Shown: positions 1 through 6,872 of the stretch, one piece after another
Numbering within the stretch: the first letter of the stretch is position 1
Layout of the letters: each line of letters begins with the position of its first letter
Origin: a bacterium
Lineage (GTDB): Bacteria > Actinomycetota > Acidimicrobiia > Spongiisociales > UBA5794
Assembly: GCA_024226255.1 (NCBI GenBank)
Contig: JAAELU010000305.1
Coordinates: forward strand, 1 to 47,215
DNA length: 47,215 nucleotides
Direction: 5' to 3'
Translations under genes and position numbers: made by a program
Notes under the pieces: generated by a model
Seen by the model: only the letters and a program-made list of their open reading frames with translations
Database searches by the model: none
What the model was told of the DNA's origin: nothing

Positions 1-10
1 CCGTCGGAGA

Positions 11-385
11 ATGAACACCGAGGATCACGAGGCTGCCGTCGCCCTCGGTCGGGCGCTGCCCGAGTACTTCAATGATCAGGGCATCGCCGAGATGAAGGTC
101 GAGATCCCCCAAGAGGACGGCACCGTTGCCGAGGTCGATGCGAAGTTGGTCGGTTTCGTAACGTGGGCCATCCACGAAGGGACCGGGTGGATCGCCGTGA
201 GTGGCGCCCACCACCGCCGAGGAATCGGACGACGCCTCGGCGAATCCATCGATTACGAACCGTACGAGCGAACCCGGACGTTTTACCGCAGTGTGGGGTT
301 CCGGGACCTGAGGAGCGTGACGCTCGACAACCCCGGCATGCCGGAGATGTTGACGTTGCAGAAGAGGATCGACGCCGCGGATTAA
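11..385 (+). CDS. GNAT-family acetyltransferase, 5'-partial and internally shortened
   Basis: The protein has GNAT features: a beta-strand segment LVGFVTWA, an acetyl-CoA loop HHRRGIGRRL, and a C-terminal YERTRTFYRSVGFRDL segment in which the Tyr before the last strands is typical. Acetyl-CoA-dependent N-acetylation of an unknown substrate is inferred from the family. The strand and helix that normally separate the GIGRRL loop from the YERTRTFY segment are missing, and the stretch before GWIAVS is also short, so this looks like an in-frame deleted copy. At 124 aa it is shorter than the usual 150-170. The frame is open to the window edge and no ribosome site suits the ATG at 11 (GGAGA abuts it), so the true start is probably upstream of the window. 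Confidence 0.6.
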   Translation: MNTEDHEAAVALGRALPEYFNDQGIAEMKVEIPQEDGTVAEVDAKLVGFVTWAIHEGTGWIAVSGAHHRRGIGRRLGESIDYEPYERTRTFYRSVGFRDLRSVTLDNPGMPEMLTLQKRIDAAD

Positions 386-477
386 CCCGCTCCCCCTCCT
401 TCAATCGATCGACCGGGTGCGAGAGGAGGGCGCGATGACACAGCACATACCCAACCGCGGCTGGCACCTCGATGACG

Positions 478-586
478 GACGCAGCGTTCTCTTTGTCGAC
501 TACCTCCGCTTCCCCCCTCCACCTCGTTCCTCGGCGACTCCCCCCGGACGTCTGCCTCCCAAAGCGGAGTCAGACGGGGGGAGAGA
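478..586. repeat. Dispersed ~107-bp repeat, copy A
   Basis: This stretch aligns nearly end to end with 18002-18108 and more loosely with 30111-30200. Shared blocks include TGCCTCCCAAAGCGGAG and CAGACGGGGGGAGAGA. A C-rich left part and a G-rich right end are partly self-complementary (CTCCCCCC near 539-546 against GGGGGGAG near 576-583). It lies between two convergent genes. The small plus-strand reading frame across it (417-653) is a by-product of the repeat. Confidence 0.75.
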
Positions 587-615
587 TCATTGGCGCCTCT
601 TGAATGGGTCGTCGC

Positions 616-1848
616 CTACACCGTGCGTTTGTGGAAGTGGCCGGACTTCATGATCACAGCCAGGTGAGCGCCCTGGTTGGTTAGGAGTCGCAGGTCGGCC
701 AGCGGGTCGCCGTCGACGACGAGCAGGTCGGCGATCGCTCCGGGCTCAATGATGCCGAGTGAGCCTTCCCGCTCCACGACGCGGGCGCCGACCAGAGTTG
801 CCTGGCGGATGATCTCGATGGGCGACAGCACCTCGGCACGGTGAAGGAACTCGAGGCTCTGGTCCTCTTGGAGCGGACCCAGCAGGTCTGAGCCGAAAGC
901 CACCTCGACGCCGGCCCGCTTGCACACTTCGAGCGATCGGAGCGCGCCTTCGAGCACGATGTCGTTCTTGGCAAGCATCCCGGCGTCCATCCCGAGAGCT
1001 GCCGCCCGCTCCTTCATCGAGAAGTAGGTGACGAGATTCGCCACCAGGAACATGTCGCTTTGGGCCATCAGTTCGGCGGCGGCGTCATCGATCAGGTTGC
1101 CGTGCTCAATGGTGCGCACGCCGGCGTGGGCAGCCCGAGTTATCGCCTCCGGAGTGTAGGCATGGGCGAGGACGTAGCGCCCAAACGCCGTCGCCTCTTC
1201 CACCGCGGCTTCGATCTCCGGAAGTGAAAACTGGAGGCTATCGAGCGGGTCGTACGGCGACGACACCCCTCCCGAACACATGATCTTGATCTGATTGGCT
1301 CCTTGCCGAAGCTGCTCGCGCACAACTCGTCGCACCCCGTCGGCACCGTCCGCCACCGCTGCCGTGAACCGCAGCGCATTGCTGCACGAACAGCCTTCCC
1401 CGCCATCTGTGCGCCGGCGCGAGTCGTTGTGACCGCCAGTCGGCCCAATCGACTGCCCGGATACGAACAGCCGGGGACCGGCGAGGAGCCCCAACTCGAC
1501 CGCCTCCTGGATTCCCCAGTCGGCACCGCCGGTATCGCGAACGGTCGTGAATCCCCGATTGAGCATGTCCACCAGCGACTTGGCGGCGCGTGCCGTCATG
1601 AGGGTCACCGGCATGGCCTCCATGGCGCCCAGGTTGAGCTCGGTGAGAGTCACATGGGCATGGCAATCAATGAGTCCCGGCATCAGGGTTCCGCCGCCAC
1701 AATCAACGACCTCAGCAGACTCAGACTGGATCGGCCCCTCCACCACCTCGCGGATGAGGTTGCCTTCGACCAGCACCTCGAATCCTGGACGGACCTCATC
1801 GCGACGCGGATCGAGTAGAGACAGGTTGCGAAACAGGATGGGGGGCAC
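616..1848 (-). CDS. Metal-dependent amidohydrolase (imidazolonepropionase/prolidase-like)
   Basis: A 410-aa amidohydrolase-superfamily enzyme. An N-terminal beta-sandwich precedes the TIM barrel. The metal motif DCHAHV (His63, His65), a candidate carboxylated Lys188 in QIKIMCSGG, His229 in LAHAY, His249 in IEHG and Asp321 in GSDLLG are all present. The C-terminal EPGAIADLLVVDGDPL returns to the sandwich domain as in this family. It should hydrolyse an amide or peptide-like bond; the substrate cannot be read from sequence. The GTG start at 1848 has a GGGAG ribosome site five bases upstream. It appears monocistronic and its upstream region contains two tight hairpins. Confidence 0.88.
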   Translation of the reverse strand: MPPILFRNLSLLDPRRDEVRPGFEVLVEGNLIREVVEGPIQSESAEVVDCGGGTLMPGLIDCHAHVTLTELNLGAMEAMPVTLMTARAAKSLVDMLNRGFTTVRDTGGADWGIQEAVELGLLAGPRLFVSGQSIGPTGGHNDSRRRTDGGEGCSCSNALRFTAAVADGADGVRRVVREQLRQGANQIKIMCSGGVSSPYDPLDSLQFSLPEIEAAVEEATAFGRYVLAHAYTPEAITRAAHAGVRTIEHGNLIDDAAAELMAQSDMFLVANLVTYFSMKERAAALGMDAGMLAKNDIVLEGALRSLEVCKRAGVEVAFGSDLLGPLQEDQSLEFLHRAEVLSPIEIIRQATLVGARVVEREGSLGIIEPGAIADLLVVDGDPLADLRLLTNQGAHLAVIMKSGHFHKRTV

Positions 1849-1892
1849 AGGATCTCCCGATTGACGGCTTGTGGCACCCAGGACTGTAGGCG

Positions 1893-1933
1893 GGAACGCC
1901 TTCGGCGTTCCTTAGGAGCTGCTGCGCAGCTCC
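1893..1933. repeat. Twin perfect hairpins with 3-nt loops
   Basis: Two perfect 8-bp stems sit in tandem: GGAACGCC-TTC-GGCGTTCC at 1893-1911 and GGAGCTGC-TGC-GCAGCTCC at 1915-1933. Degenerate versions of the same words follow (GGGAACC and GGTTCC near 1937-1965, GGGAGCTGCGAGCT near 1965-1978). No T-tract follows on either strand, so a REP-like extragenic palindrome or mRNA-stability element is more likely than a simple terminator. Confidence 0.7.
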
Positions 1934-1988
1934 ATGGGAACCAGCAACGCCGCGAGGGTTCCTTGGGAGCTGCGAGCTAATACGCGTG

Positions 1989-2230
1989 TCAGCGCGATGT
2001 TGGCCAGTATGCGTCATCTCCGAAGGTTGCAGTTGTGTTGCCGTCGGCGTCCTGGGTACGTGCTGTGAGCTCAGCCCGGGAGTTGATGAACCCGGCGTCT
2101 CCAAGGGCTGGACAGGATTTGGGCACGATGTTTTGGCGGTCCACATTGGCCCCCCGGAGATCGCGGCGCGGACGCCTATGGCGACGACGTCGCCGAGCCA
2201 CAAGGCTACGAGATTCCTGGTCTGAGCACC
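1989..2230 (-). pseudogene. Frameshifted gene remnant, family not recognised
   Basis: Two minus-strand frames read as one continuous peptide if joined. The upstream frame gives NLVALWLGDVVAIGVRAAIS (about 2215-2156) and the downstream frame gives NVDRQNIVPKS, GDAGFINSRAELTARTQDAD and ATFGDDAYWPTSR, ending in TGA at 1989. The switch coincides with a run of six G on the minus strand (2150-2155), a typical slippage site. The upstream frame has an in-frame TAG at 2233-2231, so the 5' part is also missing. I do not recognise the family; the protein-like composition is the main argument for a decayed gene. Confidence 0.4.
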
Positions 2231-2359
2231 CTACGCTCAGCGCCTATCGGCGCGGATTGTATGGAACGTCCAGTCCGCAGGGGATTCGCGAGAAGACCCT
2301 CCCCGAATCCTCGGTCTTGTGCCGCTCAGCAACGGAGCTCTACGGCGGCCGACAGCCGC

Positions 2360-2530
2360 TCAGGTGGCTGTGTAGCCGCCGCCGAAACTGTCGGCGAACC
2401 TCCTCGCCAGCCTGCGAATGAATCCTGTCGCCTCCCGAAAAGGGTTCCCTTCGGGCAATTCACCGCTGGCAACAACGATGACTGCAAGAAGTAGCGCTAT
2501 GACTACAAGGGTGACGAAGGCGCGGCGCAC
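2360..2530 (-). CDS. Small single-pass membrane protein (hypothetical)
   Basis: From a GTG at 2530 the frame encodes 56 aa: a basic start (VRRAF), one strongly hydrophobic helix (VTLVVIALLLAVIVVASG, about residues 6-23), then a polar, arginine-rich tail ending SFGGGYTAT. The upstream part of this long open frame (to 2998) is not protein-like and overlaps the RDD gene, so only the C-terminal part is called. No clear ribosome site precedes the GTG. A short membrane-anchored protein with a cytoplasmic basic tail is inferred; function is unknown. Confidence 0.4.
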   Translation of the reverse strand: MRRAFVTLVVIALLLAVIVVASGELPEGNPFREATGFIRRLARRFADSFGGGYTAT

Positions 2531-2790
2531 ATGCCCAAGCGTAATGGATGCCGCCGAGACGCAACGATGCCGGATCTGTTCGGGACGCTCCTCCTCGGTT
2601 CGAACACTATTCGGCAGGGCACGCCGGAGATTCGGGCAGCGCACCAGGACATAATCCAGCGCTACCTGGCTGCGACCGCAGGGGGCCGAAACACCATCAA
2701 CCGCAGGCGCCGGGTTCTCGCAAGAGGCCCGGCGCTTGTGCGAGTGGCGCAGGACCGGATCTACCATGAGCGCAACGGCAGGAGGTTGAG

Positions 2791-3363
2791 TTGGTCGATG
2801 TAGCGCCGGCAGGCTGGTATCACGCAGAAACAGATCCGCTCGGAGTGGAACGGTATTGGGACGGCGTCGAGTGGAGCGCCGACACTCGGACTGCGCCACC
2901 ATCGACGGCGGCACCCTCGATGGCGGCCCCCTCGATGACGGCCCCAGTCGCCTCCGGGCAACGGGGCGGGTTCCCTCCGCAGACATCGCTGGCCTCACCT
3001 TGGATGCGACTCGGGAGTTGGCTCCTCGAGTTGGTCCTCATGACGTTCACACTGATGATTGGGTGGCTGATCTGGGCGACGTTTACCGCCGGCACAGGGC
3101 AGACCCCTGCAAAGAAGCTGCTGGACCTCAGGGTCATCAGGGGCGACACAATGAGGCCATCTACTTTGGGACACATGTTCTGGCTCCGAGGCATACTCGC
3201 CGGTCTCGTCACCGGGATCGCCTTGCCAGTCACCCTCTACATCCTGGCTCTCATGCCTTTCTGGGACCGCAACAACCAGAACCTCTGGGACAAAGTCTCC
3301 AACTCGTACGTCGTCAACGATCCAACCGACGCCTGGCATACCGCGGCGCCGCACGCCGGATAG
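2791..3363 (+). CDS. DUF2510-RDD family membrane protein
   Basis: A 190-aa protein. Residues 5-30 (PAGWYHAETDPLGVERYWDG) match the DUF2510 motif of a Gly-Trp-Tyr start and Arg-Tyr-Trp-Asp-Gly end. An Ala/Pro/Ser linker follows, then an RDD-type domain with about three membrane helices and the typical GQTPAKKLLDLRVI segment. RDD proteins are integral membrane proteins, some linked to ion exchange; the role here is unknown. The start is TTG at 2791, chosen because AGGAGG at 2780-2785 lies five bases upstream. An eight-codon ATG frame (2766-2789) ends just before it and contains this ribosome site, so coupling is possible. Confidence 0.85.
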   Translation: MVDVAPAGWYHAETDPLGVERYWDGVEWSADTRTAPPSTAAPSMAAPSMTAPVASGQRGGFPPQTSLASPWMRLGSWLLELVLMTFTLMIGWLIWATFTAGTGQTPAKKLLDLRVIRGDTMRPSTLGHMFWLRGILAGLVTGIALPVTLYILALMPFWDRNNQNLWDKVSNSYVVNDPTDAWHTAAPHAG

Positions 3364-3374
3364 GCGACTCCCGG

Positions 3375-3752
3375 CTACGAGCGGGTGATCGAGTCGGCGC
3401 CTTCGATCCGTGCCCGATAGGTGGCGATAGCGCGCTCCCCGATGCTTTCGGGTGCCTCGTTGGTCCGTTCGCCTTGGTCCTCGAGCCACTCCCACAGATC
3501 GCCGCGCAACGTGATCGATCCTTCCCTATGGGCACCGGGTCGCATCAACATCACAAACAGGATGATCAACAGTCCGATCATGAAGAACACGGAAACCAGG
3601 ATTGCCCGAGCGAAGGGATCGCCGTGCCAGATCTGCACCGGTCCGCCGGCTGGTTCTGGCAGCCGGAACGCGCGAAACAGGTACACGAAGATGTAGGCAC
3701 CGGTATACACCAGGAAGATGATGAGGCTGATGAGGGCGAGCATTCTCTTCAT
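3375..3752 (-). CDS. Two-helix membrane protein (hypothetical), last gene of PhoD/PEP-enzyme operon
   Basis: A 125-aa protein with a first hydrophobic helix at about residues 3-25 and a second at about 48-70 (ILVSVFFMIGLLIILFVMLM). An acidic/basic cytoplasmic tail follows, including DLWEWLEDQGERTNEAPESI. The ATG at 3752 has a TAGGAG ribosome site seven bases upstream. It lies 10 bp after the stop of the preceding membrane-protein gene and converges on the RDD gene with an 11-bp gap. I do not recognise the family. The context suggests it belongs with the upstream PEP-utilising enzyme. Confidence 0.7.
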   Translation of the reverse strand: MKRMLALISLIIFLVYTGAYIFVYLFRAFRLPEPAGGPVQIWHGDPFARAILVSVFFMIGLLIILFVMLMRPGAHREGSITLRGDLWEWLEDQGERTNEAPESIGERAIATYRARIEGADSITRS

Positions 3753-3762
3753 TACACGGCTC

Positions 3763-4281
3763 CTACTCGATGCTGTTGAGGGCGGCGATCTGGTCCTGGG
3801 TGCTGGGGAGAATCAACCTGCCCAATGGGGATTCCGACACGAGCCAACCAATGGCGCGCGGGGCGGATCGATACGCCACCGCGGCGATGAGACACACCAG
3901 GGCAGCCACCAGCAGCGCCGCCCCGACACCGTATCCGATGCCGACGGCCCATGGGCTCTCGTAGAACAGCCCGAGTGGATCGGCGTAGAACTCAGCGCCA
4001 GCCCACATCGAACCGGCCGCCAGGGCGGCCAATCCCGCGGTCAGTGCGAAGTATGTCGACCGGTTGCGCAATCCCCTCTTGAGGAACCACGGCTCCTTGA
4101 GGTGATATCCGGCCGCACCAACCGCGTCTGCGATCACGCCGTACGTGCCGACAACAACATCGTGTCGTCGCCGCAGGGTGCGGTGTGGAAGTAGCCGGCG
4201 GATCCAGTCGGAAACAAGCAGCACTCCGGAGATCAGGATGCCGACCCCCATGAGACTCGGGAAGAACACGGCGAGGGTCAT
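3763..4281 (-). CDS. Three-helix membrane protein (hypothetical)
   Basis: A 172-aa protein with hydrophobic segments at about residues 2-22, 78-100 and 111-137. Between the first two is a basic loop with RRLLPHRTLRRRHDVVVG and a segment YHLKEPWFLKRG. It overlaps the upstream PEP-enzyme stop by four bases (ATGA), and GGGAGG precedes its ATG, so translation is probably coupled. No known domain is recognised. Its fixed position directly behind the PEP enzyme makes a membrane partner of that enzyme a reasonable guess. Confidence 0.7.
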   Translation of the reverse strand: MTLAVFFPSLMGVGILISGVLLVSDWIRRLLPHRTLRRRHDVVVGTYGVIADAVGAAGYHLKEPWFLKRGLRNRSTYFALTAGLAALAAGSMWAGAEFYADPLGLFYESPWAVGIGYGVGAALLVAALVCLIAAVAYRSAPRAIGWLVSESPLGRLILPSTQDQIAALNSIE

Positions 4282-6872
4282 GCTGATCCTCCCTGGCCGA
4301 GGCGTTCAACAACGCCCAACGACCCGTCAATGGTGACGGTTTCGCCATCAACGAGCCGTCTGGACGCCTGCCTCACGTTGAGAACGGCTGGTAGTCCGAA
4401 CTCACGGGCCACGATCGCGGCGTGGCACAACGGTCCCCCAACTTCGAGCACTATGGCGCCCGCCACCAGGAACAGCGGGGTCCAGGACGGGTCTGTGGCG
4501 TACGCCACCATGATGTCCCCCGGCTCCAGACGAACTCCGTCGGCGAGCGACGAAACGATGCGCACCGTGCCGGTGACACTGCCCGGGCTGGCTGCCCACC
4601 CCTCCAACCGATCCGATTGCAGGATCTGCGGATGGGGAACCGTGTCCGGATGGCCGACAAACCAATCAGGCAAGGGATCAGCGGCGGCGGCCTCGGAGGC
4701 GATGGCGCGACGAACCTCAAGGTGTTTGCTGTCGACACCAACCCCGCCGAACAGCATCTCCTCCAGTTCGGCATCGGTGAGATAGTTGACAAGATCGGGT
4801 TGGGTGAAGTCGCGGGATGACACCAGGCGATTTGCCGACTCCAGAAGAATGCGACGTTCCTCACCACCCAACACCAGTAGGGCGTTCTTCGCTCGCTCCC
4901 GCAAGGAGAGGAACCGCACGGTCTCCTCGACCTGGCGCCGCAGCCAACGGAGCCGCAGATCGACGACTTGGCCGGTTAGCAGGCGGGTGCGACGCCACCG
5001 TTTTTCAGAGGAAAGCTGGCCGCTCAGCCTCTCGAAATGCTCGGCCCACGACAGATCCGTCGGGAGCGGACGGGTTTCGCCGCGACTCATCATTCGAAGC
5101 TGTTGCCAGATCCACCAGTCATCCTCGATCCACGCCGGTCCGCCGTAGACGGCCTTTGAACCCATCGAACGAACTGCGTTGTCGACGTCTGCCAAGAAGG
5201 CCTCGCCCTCAGCTCCGAGTGCTCCAAGAAGGGTGCGGGTAACCACCCCCGGTTCCTGCACGATGTCGGCGATGTCACTCGAGGGATGGCTGTCCAGAAC
5301 CTCCTCGAGAACGCGGGCCCGAGCGGACCCGACTGCACTGTGTTGAAGAGCCCCACGGGTGAGGATCTGGGCCCACGATGCGGCTTCGGCTTCGGGAAGC
5401 CACCGCTCCAGAAGGATCTCGAGGGCTCGATACGCCGCGCCGGCAGCGCTGGACGCACCTACCTCAGCGGCATAGCCACGCCACGCCAGGTCCCTGATCC
5501 GCTGCCTATAGGCAACCAGGAGCCGGACCGGTAGTTCCGTGAGATCGAGTTGCATACGAGCGAGCGCGGGAGAAGCCGCCGCGATGAGGTCCACTTCATC
5601 TGAGATCGAATTGTGTGCTCTCCGAATTCGCATGGCAGCAAAGACGTGGCCTCTGCTTCGAGTCGGCTCCTCGGGCGCCTCCCCGATCGTCTCACCGAGG
5701 TATTGGCGCTCGACCTCAGCGGGAGTTCCACCCGGCATCGAACGAGCTATGTCACATATCGCGGACAGGTCGAGGGCAACCCGGCCGCGGAACCGATTGA
5801 CGATCATCCGGTCGTTGGACGGCGTCGCCCCACCCAGGTTGGCGAAGGTTGCCCGAAACGCGTTTTCGAGCATCGGAGCGTTGATCGTCCACAGCAGCGG
5901 AGGGACGACGTCCGGGAGCATCTCGACCACGCCATGGGGGGTGAAGGTCACGGCCGCCGGGGTGGATGTGTCGAGTCCGTCGTCGAGATTCGCAGGCGCC
6001 GGATCGGTGATGGGCCGTGACTGCAGGACAGTCAGACCCGAGTCCACGTAGGCCCATTCAATGTCTTGCGCTGAGTGTCCGGAACGTTCGATCCGGAGAC
6101 AGAGGCGGGCCAAGTCCTCGAGAAACCCGAGCCTCTCCTGGTCCTGTGCCTGCACAACTTCGAGGGTGTCACGGCGCACCAAGTAGTCCGCCGGAGTGAC
6201 TCGCCCAGACACCAGATCCTCGCCCAGTCCTTCAACGGCTTCGATCCGCATCAGGTGATTCCGGCCCTGGGGGTCCCGAGTGAACGTGACCCCTGACCAC
6301 ACCGGCTCAACCATCCGCTGGACGACGACCGCCATGGCAACGTCTTTGTCGGTCACGCCTTGTCGTTGGCGATAGGCGCGAGCGGCCGGCATCCACAACG
6401 ATGCCCAGCACCTGCGGATCGCCAACTCGAGTTGGTTCACGTCGGCCACATTCGTCACCGTCAGGTGCTGACCGGCAAACGAGGCCCCGGCAAGATCCTC
6501 CGCGGTGGCCGAGGACCGCACGGCCACCGGGCCCTGGCGGAGGAGGTCACCACCAACTTCAACAACGGCAAGAGAGACCGGCCCCGGGATGGGCGCCTCG
6601 ACGAACGCTCGCTCAATCGCGGTGGTCTCAGCCTCGATTCGATCGGCTTGGGGAAGAGCTGACTCCCGCAGGCTTGTGATCAGAGCCCGCAGACTCCTCT
6701 CGGCGACGGATTCGTTGTAGGCCGCAGTCGTAATCACGATGGCCCGCGGCACCGGGTACCCATGGCCGACAAGCCAGTCCAGGCCGGCGCCCTTGCCACC
6801 AACCTCGGCGATCGGGTGACCCGAGCCATCGATGTGGATTGCGTACCGGGAGAGTTGCTCGGTGAGCATCAT
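4278..6872 (-). CDS. PEP synthase / rifampin phosphotransferase-like dikinase
   Basis: An 864-aa protein with the three-part layout of PEP-synthase-type dikinases and rifampin phosphotransferases (known family length about 860-870). The N-terminal ATP-grasp part contains GGKGAGLDWL (about 26-35), VAVRSSATAEDLAGASFAGQ and a DIEWAY...LQSRPIT end near 287. The middle helical part is variable. The C-terminal swivelling domain carries GGPLCHAAIVAREFGLPAV with the phospho-carrier His at residue 817. ATP would phosphorylate the histidine, which passes phosphate to an acceptor; pyruvate, a rifamycin-like drug or another small molecule cannot be separated from sequence. The length and absence of a C-terminal PEP/pyruvate TIM barrel favour the rifampin-phosphotransferase architecture. 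It overlaps both neighbours by four bases. Confidence 0.85.
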   Translation of the reverse strand: MMLTEQLSRYAIHIDGSGHPIAEVGGKGAGLDWLVGHGYPVPRAIVITTAAYNESVAERSLRALITSLRESALPQADRIEAETTAIERAFVEAPIPGPVSLAVVEVGGDLLRQGPVAVRSSATAEDLAGASFAGQHLTVTNVADVNQLELAIRRCWASLWMPAARAYRQRQGVTDKDVAMAVVVQRMVEPVWSGVTFTRDPQGRNHLMRIEAVEGLGEDLVSGRVTPADYLVRRDTLEVVQAQDQERLGFLEDLARLCLRIERSGHSAQDIEWAYVDSGLTVLQSRPITDPAPANLDDGLDTSTPAAVTFTPHGVVEMLPDVVPPLLWTINAPMLENAFRATFANLGGATPSNDRMIVNRFRGRVALDLSAICDIARSMPGGTPAEVERQYLGETIGEAPEEPTRSRGHVFAAMRIRRAHNSISDEVDLIAAASPALARMQLDLTELPVRLLVAYRQRIRDLAWRGYAAEVGASSAAGAAYRALEILLERWLPEAEAASWAQILTRGALQHSAVGSARARVLEEVLDSHPSSDIADIVQEPGVVTRTLLGALGAEGEAFLADVDNAVRSMGSKAVYGGPAWIEDDWWIWQQLRMMSRGETRPLPTDLSWAEHFERLSGQLSSEKRWRRTRLLTGQVVDLRLRWLRRQVEETVRFLSLRERAKNALLVLGGEERRILLESANRLVSSRDFTQPDLVNYLTDAELEEMLFGGVGVDSKHLEVRRAIASEAAAADPLPDWFVGHPDTVPHPQILQSDRLEGWAASPGSVTGTVRIVSSLADGVRLEPGDIMVAYATDPSWTPLFLVAGAIVLEVGGPLCHAAIVAREFGLPAVLNVRQASRRLVDGETVTIDGSLGVVERLGQGGSA

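Noticed and set aside
417..653. 78-codon plus-strand frame between the acetyltransferase and amidohydrolase
   Set aside because: Most of it is repeat copy A, and its end overlaps the amidohydrolase 3' end.
2590..2625. Possible tRNA because of GGTTCGAAC
   Set aside because: No matching acceptor, D or anticodon stems could be formed around it.
2856..3779. 307-codon plus-strand frame over the RDD and 125-aa membrane-protein genes
   Set aside because: It overlaps two better-supported genes and its peptide is low in hydrophobic order and has no motif.
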